NCBI RefSeq assembly: GCF_019578655.1
Contig: NC_063265.1
Location: 19,826,285 to 19,890,284, forward strand
Direction: 5' to 3'
From: Ricinus communis
Taxonomy: Eukaryota > Streptophyta > Magnoliopsida > Malpighiales > Euphorbiaceae
DNA: 64,000 bases
A model generated the notes under the pieces. The model was not told the origin of the DNA. It saw nothing but the letters and a program-made list of their open reading frames with translations, and ran no database searches. Within the stretch, counting starts at the first letter, position 1. Every line of letters starts with the position of its first letter. Positions 23,637 through 36,512 of the stretch are shown piece by piece. Made by a program: the position numbers and the translations under genes.

Positions 23637-26600
23637 ATGGCGGCCATAAACTACCTCTGCCACCCTCCTCTAGTTTCCAACTTTAAACTCCATTGCAAAA
23701 AGTCCAAAAACGACGTTGCATTCCAAGAGAAAAAATCCGGTTTCGTCGATTACGATACGGGCCAACACCAAGTTTCCACTCAAGTTACTGGATTCAGGAA
23801 ATGCGACCTCCAGAAACGTTACCGTTTAAAAGTTGGAGGCGACCGGTTTCAAAGGGACTGGACTCTATCTCAAGTCGTCAGCAAAATTCTAGAACTTAAT
23901 CCTAAATACGACGATGTTGAGGTTGTACTTAACCATTGGATTGGCCGTTTTGCCCGAAAGAATTTCCCTCGTTTAATTAAAGTATGTAGTTTATCTCTCT
24001 TTGAACAATTTGGAGTTTCAGGATTTAGGGCTTTAATTGTATTGACACAAATGCTATACCTTGTTTGGAAAGTCTAGAATATACCAGAATTCGATTCAAT
24101 CGAATTCTATTTAGTCAATTCTCATATTTCGGAAAGTTTATAGTTGCTAGAATTTAAGCCTTCCAATTTTTTTAAAGGCATTCCTTGAAAGGAACCTGCT
24201 TGTTTGGAATGAATCATGTGTAAGAGTTGATTTGATTCTGGCATTCCTTTTAACATGCTTTTCTTTTTTCCTTTTTTAATTGAATGAATTGAACTCTACA
24301 TAAATATGACCTTCCAACACAAAAATTGATACTACAAAATTCAACTCAACTGAAGTCTTGCATTTCAGACTTCCCAAAAAACTGTGAAAATCATGTTAAA
24401 GGTGATATGATTTTGCAAGAATTCAATGGAATTTAATACTTGTAGTCTTTTGTTAAAGAAAAGAAGAGGGCATAATGGTATGCATGGAATCTGTTTGGTC
24501 ATGTAGGAGATAACGCAGAGGGGCGCTCTGGAGCATAGCAATTTAGTGTTTCGATGGATGAAATTGCAAAAGAATTATTGTGCACGCACTGATATGTATA
24601 ATATGATGATCAGGCTTCATGCTAGACATAATCTTACTGATCAGGCGCGTGGTTTGTTCTTTGAGATGCAAGAATGGAGGTTTGCTTACTAAATACCTTG
24701 TTTTCAGAGGTCAATTATTAATAAGAAGGTTTGAAGAAGTTAATGTTTTGATTCCATATTAACCTTTTCCATTGCCAAATGCCAGGTGCAAACCAGATTC
24801 TGAGACTTACAATGCTCTTATCAATGCACATGGAAGAGCAGGTCAATGGCGTTGGGCCATGAATATAATGGAAGACATGCTTCGTGAAGCTGTGTGTATT
24901 TGATTTCTTCTTTCCTAATCAATATTAGTGGTCTATTATGATGTGAGCTTCCTTCTTTTTATTTCTATGTTGAAGTGGCATATTTAGGGAAATGTCTGCA
25001 ACACTGTCTAAAATATAGCTTTGAAGATTACTTCCAGTGGAGCTTTCTGTGGACATATTGGGTGGGAACAGAAAATAAGTTGTAGCCTTTTCTTTCATAA
25101 ACGATATGGAATCACTTTAGCCCTTCCTCTTTCTTTTTTCTCTCTCTCTCTTCTTTTCTTCTTTTGCACCCTTTTCCTCTTTCTTTTTCCTTTATATATT
25201 TTTTACTGTCTTTATGTATGACCTATTGGTGGAGACAGACGATATGGAACTGATACATCTGTAAATCCTAATCCCCATCCCTCAAAGCTCTGTTACCTAA
25301 CACCCAATGCAGGACCCTTACATATCAGCTGTTATTTGAAACCTTGGTAGTTACTGGTCAACTGTAAAAGGAAAAGAAAACAGAAGTATCCCATCATATT
25401 GTTCTTCTGTTTTTGATTTGTGTGTATATATGAATAACATTTAAGTCTTAATCCTTTGCATGCATTCCATGTCATATGGAGAGAAGATGTCTTTGACGTT
25501 AAAATTTTCTTGCAGATTCCCCCTAGTCGATCAACATATAATAACTTGATCAATGCTTGTGGATCTAGTGGTAATTGGAGAGAAGCTCTGAAAGTAAGTA
25601 AGCAAATGACTGAAAATGGAGTTGGTCCTGATCTGGTGACTCATAATATTGTTTTATCTGCATACAAGACTGGTGCTCAATATTCAAAAGCTTTATCTTA
25701 TTTTGAACTAATGAAAGGAACAAATATTCGTCCTGATACAACAACCCGAAACATTGTGATATATTGCTTAGTGAAACTTGGTCAGTGTGAGAAAGCTATT
25801 GATATTTTTAATTCCATGAGGGAAAAGAGGGCAGAATGCCGGCCGGATATTGTAACTTTTACAAGTATAATCCATCTATACTCTCTGAGTGGGCAGGTTG
25901 AAAATTGTAAGGCTGTTTTCAGTACTATGCTTGCAGAAGGTTTAACGCCCACTATTGTTTCATATAATGCTCTGATAGGAGCATATGCTTTTCATGGAAT
26001 GAGTGAAGAGGCATTATCAGTTTTTAAGAAAATTAAAGCAAGTGGACTTCTCCCAGATGTTGTGTCCTATACATCCTTGCTCAGTTCTTATGGGAGATCA
26101 AAGCAACCCAAAAAAGCAAGAGAGATGTTTAACATGATGAAGAAGGCCAAGTTGAAGCCAAATGTTGTTAGCTTTAATGCCCTGATTGATGCATATGGAT
26201 CTAATGGTTTGCTAGCTGATGCTGTGAAAGTTCTGCGTGAAATGGAGCAAGATGGCATTCACCCAAATATTGTCACCATATGTACTCTTTTGGCAGCCTG
26301 TGGCCGCTGCGGTCAAAAGGTGAATATTGATGCTGTGCTTTCAGCAGCTAAAATGCGAGGCATCAAGTTGAACACAGTTGCATGTAATTCAGCTATTGGA
26401 AGCTACATGAATGTGGGAGAATATGAAAAGGCTGTGGCTTTGTACAACTCCATGAGGAAAATGAAAGTGGCACCTAATTCTGTTACTTATACAGTCTTGA
26501 TAAGTGGTTGCTGCAAGATGTCAAAATATGGTAAGGCAATTGAATTTTTTGCAGATATGATGGAATTGAAAATTGCTTTGACCAAGGAGGTTTGCTCATC

Positions 26601-29600
26601 TGTGATATGTGCCTACAGTAAGCAGGCAAGTGCTTTAGCAAGACTTGAGCTGTTCCAGTTTATTTATAACTTGATAGAGAAATTCTTATCTTCTCTTTCT
26701 GTGTTATTTTATAGGGCCAAATCACAGAAGCAGAATCTATTTTCACTATGATGAAGATGGCTGGCTGTTGTCCTGACATAATTACATATACCGCAATGCT
26801 GCATGCTTACAATGCTGGAGGTATGAGTTTGTTTATTAAATTACTGGTGTGTGCATTTGTTGTTTATGATGTTATGGGAAAACTGTTTTGTTGATTGCCA
26901 AAGTATCTTGCATTGAGCTGCTTACTATAATTAAATAGGCAGGTATGCACATTAAGTGATATGTAAATATAGGTATTAATATATATGTAAGACAACTATG
27001 AGTCTTTTGAATCTTCTAGATTATTTTTGTTTCTATTTTGACAAAATTAGCAATATTAGTGTGCAGTAATAATTTCTCTATTTCCAAATTATTAGAAAAA
27101 AATATGACCATATCAACAATTATCATCATCCAATTTAGATCGACCTCTCTACTATCCTAGTCTTTAAATTAATCTTTCATGCATGCTTTTTAGCTCTATG
27201 CTTTAGAAGCTTTTTTGGTATATGATTCCAGAACACTGGGGAAAAGCTTGCGATCTAATTCAAGAAATGGAAGACTATGATATCCAACTTGATACTATTG
27301 CATGTTCAGCTCTGATGATGGCATTCAATAAACGAGGCAACCCATCACAGGTTCTTATTCTGGCGGAGTTCATGAAAGAGAAAGAAATCCCCTTTAGCGA
27401 TGCTATTTTCTTTGAAATGGTTTCAGCATGTAGTCTGTAAGTAGTGGCTCTTATTTTGTATCATGCTAACGGATTAAACTATTTAAAGATGCATGAAGTT
27501 TGTCTTTTCTGGAGAGTTTTATGTATTTATCTATTTTATTTCGAAAATCATCTTATAGACCTGAGCCCTGACTACTGCATGATTCAACCCTTGCTCATCC
27601 AAGTATTTGCATGACTGATCTATGCATTATAGTTGGAACCAGATCATGTTGTTTGCTACCTTTCTGATACTTCTTTCATCCTGTAGTGTTCTAGCAAATA
27701 CCTGCCTATCACCCAGAAAAAAGAAAAAGATATTATCCACTGTTTGAAGGTCAAATACTCCTTACGGCATTAAGCCTTTAAGATGAAACTGCTATTCTTA
27801 CGTTCTGTTTCATGTAGTTAAATTAGCAGAATGCTTGAAGGAATAGACTCCTTTTTTTGTTCATTTCATGATACACAAATAGATCTAGTAAGTGACAATA
27901 AAGTAATTAAACCGATAAGCATCAAGTGACAGAAGTGAGTGCGTCAAGCACCTTATTACTCGGCCAGATCTAGATGAGGCTTTTATGCTGCGCCTCAACT
28001 CACTAATCCACAGGCTTGGTTTGGAAAATCCTGAATATTGGGTTTGCAAGAATTATAAATGAAAGAATAGTCTTCCATTGACCAGCTGCTTTGATGTTCT
28101 GTGTTTTCTGGCTCTATAATGGCAAGTCTGCTTTAAGCTCTGAAAATCCACTAGCAGTTTCATATTACCGGTTTCATGACCACATGTGCATAGCAAGCAT
28201 CAGTCCGCCTCTTTTTTTGACTTTTCTATACAAGTGTTGTTGAACATCATTTATTTCCAGCTCTTTTTAGTGGGTAGCTTACTATGCTTTTCTAAATGGA
28301 TAATATTTGGTCTTTGGTTTTAGATTACGTGATTGGAGGACTATACTTAATTTGATGAAATTGATGGAGCCATCATTCTCTGTAGTATCAATTGGACTTT
28401 TGAATCAGCTTCTTCATGTTCTTGGAAGAAGTGGAAAGATTGAGTCCATGATGAAGGTACTCACATATTCTTTTAATACTTGCTTGATAGTTATATTTCG
28501 TTTAAAGAACATTTAAAGCCAGCTATAATACTGCTTTCTTATTCCCTCATTTGATTTCTTGAATATAGTTTTTTTCGACATGTAGTAAATGATCCTAGCT
28601 TTGTGTGCATGTTGATGGGTGGCTGATGTACTAATAATTCTTTCTTTCTTGATATCTTTTAGGCTAATCCTGCACTATCCTTTTCTTTGCTTGTAAATGC
28701 AGTTATTTTACAAGATTACTGCATCGGGTGCTGAAATCAACTTCAACACTTATTCAATCATGTTGAAGAATCTTTTGGCTGTTGGAAATTGGAGAAAATA
28801 TATTGAGGTAAATAATTTGTCAAATATTATTTCCTTCTAAAATATGTAATTTAATTCCTGTAAAAATTAAGTAAATAAATAGATAGCAGAAATTTTCTCA
28901 AATTTCAGCTTCAATTCTGAGCTTTAGTTTGACAATTATGCTGTTTCACTAGTTTGTTGCTTTGAATGTTGTTAAATATCAGTGCAGGGTGATTAATGCA
29001 TGTGATATAACGACAGAAAAGTTTAGTCAATCAAGGAGTTTGATAGTTGTGTGTTATGTGGCTTGGCGTAGGATCTAATCACAGGTCTAGACACGAAAGG
29101 GCCCTTCTTTAAATCTGATGAATTGGTGAAGGCAGACTCGTCCTTGACAGAGCCCCCTCCTAAGATTAACTTTGGAGAGAATGAAATGCTTGCTTCTTAT
29201 TCAATAGTGAAGGCCTTTTATAGGCTACTGATAACAAATAAAAGGAGATCCTAAATTATAGGCTCTGATTAGGATCTTGAGTATCAAAATCAAAACAATA
29301 AAGCAAACGAGAACTCTTAATTAGGTAAGCTTGTACTGGCAGCAATCACTGCGTATAGCCATTTACTGCCGTTGACTTCTCCGTTCTTTGATATTACTAT
29401 CCAACAAAAGCATCCATAATGACTTTTAATTATAGATCTAAGTCCCTTTACATTGTGAAGATTAAGCATCATATTTCATAATTGTAGTCGTATCAAGACA
29501 AAATTATTGCTTATGGATGTTGTCAATGTTTCAGGCATGCAAGGTTAGCTCTTGCCATATTTCTGTCTCTTCCTAAAAATTTTTTGGGAAACAAAACATG

Positions 29601-30540
29601 GTGATATCCCTTGTTATGTTATCCAATTTCTCTTAGAACTCAGCAACTTTTGCAATGCAGGTATTGGAATGGATGGAGGATGCAGGAATCCAACCTTCAA
29701 TTGGAATGTATTATGATATATCCTCCTATGTGCAAAAGGGTGGTGGAGCTGAATATGCTGCTATCATACAAGAAAGAGTTGGTACGCAGATTTATCTCCC
29801 TTAAAGGAGAAGCATAATCTTATTTAGTTTAATTGCAGTTATATACTATACATTGAAGGTTATTTTATCCGGCCAGCCACCTTCTCCTCTATTAGTCTAC
29901 CGTTAGCGTAGCCCCCATTGGGTTTTCTTTTGGCATTCTCCTCAAATGTTACAATAGACTTGGCAACATGTCACTTCCAAAAATATTCAGGAAAAGACAG
30001 TTGTGTATTTATAGTTTTGAACTTCTGCACACGTAATATGGAAGAAATTGGTGGGGACCAATTGGATACCAAACTGAATACTTTGACCTTTTTCTTCTAG
30101 AGCTTCAGCAGATCTCCTACCATAAAACCTTAATTTTGTTTGCAATTATTTAATGCCTTGAACAAAAATGATAAGCTTATATCTGTAGATGTGTGTGCGA
30201 ATACCACATGGTGGATTTGAACTGGTCTAATATCAGGAAATGATTCAAATATGGAATTCTAATACTACTACACAGAAAACTCTGGGGAATGGGTTGGGTG
30301 GGATTACTCGGTGCTTGACTTGTAGTTGGAAGTTTCCCTGGCTCCTTTCAGGGCAACTGCTGGATAAATCGCGTCTTGCATTATTGTGTCGAGTTTACGT
30401 ATTTACACCCTTAAAAAGGCATTGGTGCATTTTTGCAATATTGATTTTGGAACTTTTTCTAGAAAAGGTTTTGAAGATAATGCTTTGCAGAATCTCTGAG
30501 AAGAAAATGTGGGAGTCAAATATCAACAACCAAGGTGTGA
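23637..30540 (+). CDS. EMB2654: EMB2654-like P-class pentatricopeptide repeat protein, 10 exons, 817 aa
   Basis: PPR proteins bind organelle RNA. The Arabidopsis orthologue At2g41720 (822 aa) is a plastid protein needed for embryo development and rps12 trans-splicing. Exons: 23637-23981, 24507-24679, 24786-24891, 25516-26625, 26715-26820, 27232-27436, 28324-28456, 28703-28807, 29661-29781, 30491-30540. Their lengths sum to 2,454 nt, exactly 817 codons plus stop, in frame across all nine introns. The ATG at 23637 gives a length close to the orthologue's. Conserved landmarks are NHWIGRFARKNFP, MYNMMIRLHARHN, INAHGRAGQWRWAMN, LINACGSSGNWREALKV and LLAVGNWRKYIEVLEWM. Tandem PPR motifs fill about residues 145-790, mostly in the large exon 4. 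Intron 4 is GC-AG (donor CAG/GCAAGT at 26626). The first GT nearby, at 26618, would shift the frame. The last exon, 16 codons, sits 709 bp downstream of exon 9 and ends ESLRRKCGSQISTTKV-stop. It lies upstream of the AP2 gene on the same strand, as in Arabidopsis locus numbering. Confidence 0.93.
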
Positions 30541-31878
30541 GATGCTAGTCCTTCTAGCTTCAGACTAGTCAATTGGGACAGTATTCATCGATTCAACAAT
30601 TTGCAAGGTTTGTCCTGCCACACATATCCAGATGATGGCAAATATCGAGTTCAGCAAAGATTGGAGCTAAATAGTCCCAAATTCCTTATATGAGAAACCA
30701 GTTGCTGCGGTAGATTTTCCTACTGAAATTTATTGGTTTTGCAGCAAGCTTTTCTGAGGACTTCGGCTAAAGCTATGAATGCTTCATCCTGCATATTTGA
30801 GAGTGATTGCCTTTTTTGCTTAAAAAGGTTCTCTCTTGTACATTTCCTCCTTTTTCTCAAAGATGGTCTCTATTGTACAAATCCTATCTCTTGGGAGATA
30901 GATGTTTTAGTGACATGAGTTGTATTTTTTTATTCACTTTTCAATCCCTTTAGTTGATAGGTCAGGAAAGAGAGTAGCTGATCGGGTTGCTTCAGCTACT
31001 TTAAAGCAATGTATTTCTACTGTTTGAATTACAAGGATGTGTAATTGTTCGAAGATCTTTCCAGTATCAATGAGTCTACACGATACACTTAAAAGTCTAA
31101 CTCAATTGACCATTTTAAGCAGGGTCGTCTTTTTCATATTAAGCGGTCTAACTCAATTGACCAAGGTGATCATTATTTTAAGTGGGTTCGTCTTTTTAAT
31201 ACTGAGGGGTTCATTACTTTTATGGTGAGCATCATTATCATTTTATATGATGATTTCTTTTTTTTTTTTTGGGTTATGATCATTATTTTAGTTTTTAATG
31301 GAGAATTTTATTAAATAAAATGATTTAATATTTTTCCTGTGTTATACGTTAGATATCTTACCATGTAGGCCAAAGTGCTTACCTTAAATTATGAATGTGC
31401 GACCGAGAAATGTGAACCCAACAGCATCTCCATCTCTTCGCTGCAGAAATTACTGGAGCCCCTACATGGATGGGCCTACAGAATGGAATAAACAATAATT
31501 ACGTCGTCGTTTTGCCATTCTCACTCAGACGCCTTCGCACTTCCAAACAGACCAACAGCAGACAAGTGTCATTGGTTTTCACATGCCACCACTCTGCCAA
31601 ACACAATCTTTCAAACCCAATTCAAATTACTATACTACCCATGTCCCCATCCTAGCCGTTACACCCCCTTTTCACCCTTAACGACCCCACACTTCGACGC
31701 CGTCATTCCAAAACCCATTAAGGGCATTTCAGTCACTTTCCACCAAACCGAACCCCCCCCCCAAAAAAAAAAAAAAAGCAAACAAACACACTCTCACTTG
31801 CAGTGTCAGTAATTTGAATTAAGGAAAGCATTTTGAGTTCAATTCTTCTCTCTAGGGTTTGGTTTTGTTGATTCAACC
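30541..31878 (+). other. Intergenic region between the PPR and AP2 genes (3' UTR, promoter, 5' UTR)
   Basis: It probably contains the PPR 3' UTR and the AP2 promoter and leader. At 31097-31205 a diverged tandem duplication is visible (two copies of GTCTAACTCAATTGACC followed by ATTTTAAG and GTCGTCTTTTT). Upstream of the AP2 ATG are a C-rich then poly-A tract (about 31750-31779) and pyrimidine-rich leader sequence with TTCTTCTCTCTAGGGTTTGG, as is common in plant 5' UTRs. No other gene was recognised. Confidence 0.5.
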
Positions 31879-34800
31879 ATGGCGTCCTCTTCTTCTGATC
31901 CTGGGTTGAAACCAGAACTGGGCGGGGGTAGCGGCGGAGAGAGTTCAGAAGCAGTGATAGCAAATGATCAGTTATTATTATACAGACAATTAAAGAAACC
32001 AAAGAAAGAGAGAGGTTGTACTGCTAAAGAACGTATCAGTAAAATGCCTCCTTGTACTGCTGGTAAACGTAGCTCCATTTATCGTGGAGTTACCAGGTAA
32101 TTCCTTACTAATTTACATATCTGTCTTTATGCTTTTGGTTATTTGATTTAAAAGTTTTCAGCTTTTTGGTGAATTTGATCTGCTCTTAACTGTTTATGTT
32201 ATACTATTAATTTGATGTAAATTAGTGATTTTAAATTTTGGATGCCTATTATAAGAAACAATGGATTTTGACTTAAAGGGTAATATTTGTAGAGAGTAAT
32301 GGTTTAAATTCTTTAGGCATAGATGGACTGGTAGATATGAAGCTCACCTTTGGGATAAAAGTACTTGGAACCAGAATCAAAATAAAAAGGGAAAGCAAGG
32401 TATCTCTCTCTTTCTCCGCGTGTGTGTTCAAAGTGACTCGCTTATTTTGTATTTATATTGGGTGATACTGATTCTGTTTTTCATTATTGTACATGGAATT
32501 GTTGCTGCTGTTTGTTACGCCAGTATACTTGGGTGAGTTGTTAGCTTGGTATTATCTATTTCTTACATGGTCATGTTTTTCTTTTTTCTTTTGCTTTGGC
32601 ATTTGGTTGAGATAGATGCATCTACTTTCAGGAGCATATGATGATGAAGAGGCTGCAGCTAGAGCATATGATCTTGCTGCCTTAAAGTATTGGGGTCCTG
32701 GGACACTCATTAATTTTCCTGTAAGATACTCATGTCGAACATTTTCACTTCTAATTTTTTCTTCTCTATTTAGTTTTATGTTTAACAATTAGAAGCTTGT
32801 TCTGTACACTTTGAACTTCGTGGATGTATAATGTTCTGTAATTATAATTGAGTTCCCTATTGATATGAAATGGTAAGTATTGGAGTATGTTGCTTTCTTT
32901 TACTTTTCTAAATATATGTTTTAATTTCTATTCATGCGATTATTTTCTTCTTTATGCACCTTGTAAAGTATAATAGTTGTGGTCCAGGTCACTGATTATA
33001 GTAGAGATCTTGAGGAAATGCAGAATGTGTCTAGAGAGGAATACCTAGCATCTCTTCGTAGGTACATTTCTGCCCTGAAAAATATGCTTTAAACTGTGTC
33101 TCAGCTGCTTTAATAAATTATCGATGTATTCTGCAGAAAGAGTAGTGGGTTCTCTAGAGGAATATCTAAATACCGGGGACTTTCTAGGTACGCCATTTCT
33201 CTTGTGCAACTTATTTATTTGCAAAAACAGCTGTTTGGGTTCAGAGGATTAGATGATACATCTTTTTGGTTTTAGGAATTACTACTTCTTGAGAAGAAAT
33301 GGTTAGTGCAAATTTGTTCTTCACCTTGGATGCCATAATGCTTCCTTCTATATTTTATTCTGATTGTGTTCTGTGCTTCAGAAACCACTTGAGGTTGCAA
33401 TATTGTTGCAAGTTGACTATGTACTAAGCTTCCCTAGTTCATTATTAGCTATGCCAACCGCAGAGATGAATCCTAATTCTACTAGTCAAATGCCATTCAT
33501 GTTCCTGTATGACAATACAAGTTTTTGCTGTTAGTATGCCTTAGAGCTGTCTATGTTTTTTCTTTTTCTGACATATAGAGATAGATACCTTGATATTTCT
33601 GTGCATGAATTACTTTTGATATGTGTTTGTGTCTTTTGTTCTATACTCTGGATATCACAAAGCAGCCAGTGGGACTCATCATTTGGTCGTATGCCTGGAT
33701 CTGAATATTTCAGTAGCATAAATTATGGTAAGGTCTGAATTTCTAAGTTCAAGGAATTTCTTTGATCGGCAACCTTGTGTTAGAGTTGTGAAATCCTTTT
33801 TTTTTTTTTTTTTCCAAGAATCAACTTTTGCCAAAATAACTGGCAACTGCAGGATTCTATATATTTCTTATTTCTCCTTCCAATTTTCCTCCAGAACCGG
33901 TACCATCTATCTAATGGTAATATCTCATTATAAGGTGCAGCTGATGATCCAGCAGCAGAAAGCGAATATGTTGGCAGTCTTTGTTTTGAAAGGAAAATTG
34001 ATCTAACAAGTTATATCAGATGGTGGGGGTTCAACAAAACTCGTGAATCTGTCTCCAAATCATCAGATGAAAGAAAACATGGTTATGGTGAAGATATCAG
34101 TGAGCTTAAATCATCAGAATGGGCAGTGCAGTCTACTGAGCCTTACCAGATGCCCCGTCTGGGCATGCCTGACAACGGTAAAAAGCATAAATGCTCCAAG
34201 ATCTCTGCCTTGAGCATTTTGTCACACTCGGCTGCTTACAAGAACTTGCAAGAGAAGGCGTCAAAAAAGCAAGAAAACTGTACTGATAATGATGAAAAGG
34301 AAAATAAAAAGACTAATAAAATGGATTATGGCAAAGCAGTTGAGAAGTCTACAAGTCATGATGGCAGTAATGAGAGACTTGGAGCTGCATTAGGCATGAG
34401 TGGCGGATTGTCTCTTCAGAGAAATGCGTACCAACTCGCTCCTTTTTTGTCTGCTCCACTTCTAACCAACTATAATGCCATTGACCCCTTAGTAGATCCC
34501 ATCCTATGGACATCTCTAGTTCCTGTTCTTCCTGCTGGATTTTCTCGTAATTCTGAGGTAGGGTATCTTCACTCCTTCTCTGTTTCCTTTAATTTAAGCT
34601 TGTCCGTTCCTTTATGCATATTTTACACACACACACACGTTCGAAAAAAGCATGAGGCTGGATCACAACTCTCTTGACAAAAAAATACATTAATAGCCTG
34701 TTTCGAGGTGACAGAACCCGAGTCTGCAGCTTCCTTAGAAGTTTCTGTAGAATTATTTGATAAAGTTCGGATGTGTAAGAGGGAGCCACAGAAAAGAACT

Positions 34801-35412
34801 AGTTTCTCTACTGTGATTTTAGAATGGCTGTGAAGTACTTGTCCATCAGAGGAATAGGAAAATTAAATGAAACAGGAAGGTTTGATATGATATAAATATG
34901 AAAGGAGCTGACATGAAATTTTATAGAGAGATTTAGTAATAGATAAAGATTGTGATATTGTGTCTCCATTATGTGAAATACAAAATGAAATGTCATATAG
35001 AGTTAGTTTACTTTCTGAATTTCACACAATATAGTTTTGCAATATGTTGAACAGGATGGGGCTGCAAATAGTGTCTTGTATGTTAACTTGTGAAATATCA
35101 CATTCTGGGGCTTCAACAATTTCATTACCTACCTGATTGATCAAGGATAAACTGTTTGTGGTTATGGTTCTGGCTTTTATTGCACCACCATCCATGCTCG
35201 TGTAAAATACCCATGAAAGTAGAGTGGTAGTGGAAACAATTAACTGGAGTTAGAAGTTAGAACTCTACTATGACATTACACAAACAAAGCCTCTTTCTTT
35301 CCTTGGATGTATTTATCCAAAACTTCATCTCATAGAATCCTTGCTTATTGTGGTGCAGGTCACAAAGACAGAGACAAGTTCAACTTATACCTTCTTTCGG
35401 CCGGAGGAGTGA
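31879..35412 (+). CDS. AP2-like transcription factor, At2g41710 type, 9 exons, 420 aa
   Basis: Sequence-specific DNA-binding protein of the AP2 family, acting in the nucleus. Exons: 31879-32096, 32317-32399, 32524-32532, 32632-32720, 32988-33061, 33137-33187, 33666-33727, 33935-34557, 35359-35412. They total 1,263 nt, or 420 codons plus stop, in frame. The AP2 domain spans about residues 66-134 with [36 protein letters not shown] and [12 protein letters not shown]. The third exon is only 9 nt and encodes the VYL(G) segment, as known for this family (WRI1 and relatives). A second AP2 domain is only begun ([11 protein letters not shown], about residues 162-172) and then replaced by unrelated sequence. 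The C-terminal half has an ALSILSHS motif, an acidic/Lys-rich tract and [16 protein letters not shown], all shared with At2g41710. The ATG lies in a good context (AACCATGG). Exon 8 has two in-frame AG acceptors 6 nt apart. Confidence 0.95.
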
Positions 35413-36204
35413 GCACATTCCTGCTTCTGGTTGTACACTGGAGGTTCTGCTGATGAATGAAAATATTAAAGTAAAACTTCCTGATCATTCTTTTTTCCTT
35501 TTTTCACTTTTCTCTTAACAATCCATATTTAGGACAATTTTATATAGGACAGGAAGTATTATGTACATTGATTACATGTAGAGGTTTCAACACATGCTGA
35601 TGTATTATTTCCTGATATGTTCCAGAAAATATATATCAAATATGTATGAGAGTTGGATGAGCATAAAATTATGTTAGAACAGTCAAAACATGTTTGTATA
35701 GAAACAAAAAAATCATCAACTCCTCACCATTTACAAAATTTAGCCAGTGATACAGCTAAATTTTTAGTTTCTGCACTACTTGCTCTTGGCTGTTCAAAAG
35801 AAACTTTGGTCAATCTGAACTCTGTTTTTGTTGCTCTCTTTCTTTGTTTTACTTCAGCAAATTTGTCCCATTTACTTGTTTATCAATGAATAGGATATAC
35901 TTTTTTCTGTCAAATCTTAAATGAGATGATGTAGTAAAGGAAAGCCAAATTTAAGGAATTACATATTTGGTTTAATTCTTAATTATACAAATCCATTTTC
36001 TTCTTATAAGTAAAAGCAATTGAACTGTCATTAGCCTGAAAGCGACTGCTACTGGTAGTAGCAACTCCTGTTGAATATGATCATACAAAACTTTCTTCCA
36101 TTGCAGAATATCTGAAAGGCTGTACTTTAATTTGGGATGGATGCAATCTAATCAAAGTCACTTTAAGGCCAAATGAAGGAGATCCAATCAAAGCATAACT
36201 TGTA
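35413..36204. other. AP2 3' UTR and downstream flank
   Basis: Non-coding, AT-rich. The short open frame at 35653-35889 has no recognisable protein features. No repeat structure was seen. Confidence 0.5.
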
Positions 36205-36384
36205 TAGTTCTTATATAAGATATAAGTGTTATAAGAACTGTCCTGTAGGAGTTGAATTCAAATTTTGAAAGCTTTATAGTTTTTGTATAAGATATTTATG
36301 TGTTTTAAGAACAGTCCTCTAGGACTTTGAATCTAAATTTTTAAACTTTTAGGAAAGCGCTTTCAACCACTAAGCTATCACTTT
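36205..36384 (-). mobile_element. SINE-like tRNA-derived repeat with a duplicated B-box half
   Basis: On the minus strand the segment begins GTGATAGCTTAGTGGTTG, which holds an RNA polymerase III A box (TAGCTTAGTGG at 36377-36368). It is followed by a B-box-like GATTCAAAGTCC at about 36333-36322. A second B-box-like GAATTCAACTCC lies at about 36256-36245. The B-box half is present twice as a 72-bp tandem duplication (36205-36276 and 36277-36351). No poly-A tail or target duplication was pinned down. Confidence 0.5.
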
Positions 36385-36398
36385 CGGAATTAAAGATT

Positions 36399-36512
36399 CT
36401 TTATTGTGTATTAATATTGGAAGCATTTCTAATTTATACTGTATTCTTTCTCAGTAATAAAAATCTTTATTTGTGTATTAATATTGGGAGCATTTCCAAT
36501 TTATACTCTACA
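36399..36512. repeat. Imperfect ~62-bp tandem duplication
   Basis: The sequence TTGTGTATTAATATTGGAAG, then CATTTCTAATTTATACT, is repeated about 62 bp later as TTGTGTATTAATATTGGGAG, then CATTTCCAATTTATACT. It lies directly beside the SINE-like repeat, which also has a tandem duplication. Confidence 0.85.

Noticed and set aside
30240..30548. Separate 102-residue gene
   Set aside because: It lies mostly in the last intron of the EMB2654-like gene. Only 30491-30540 is coding, and in a different frame.
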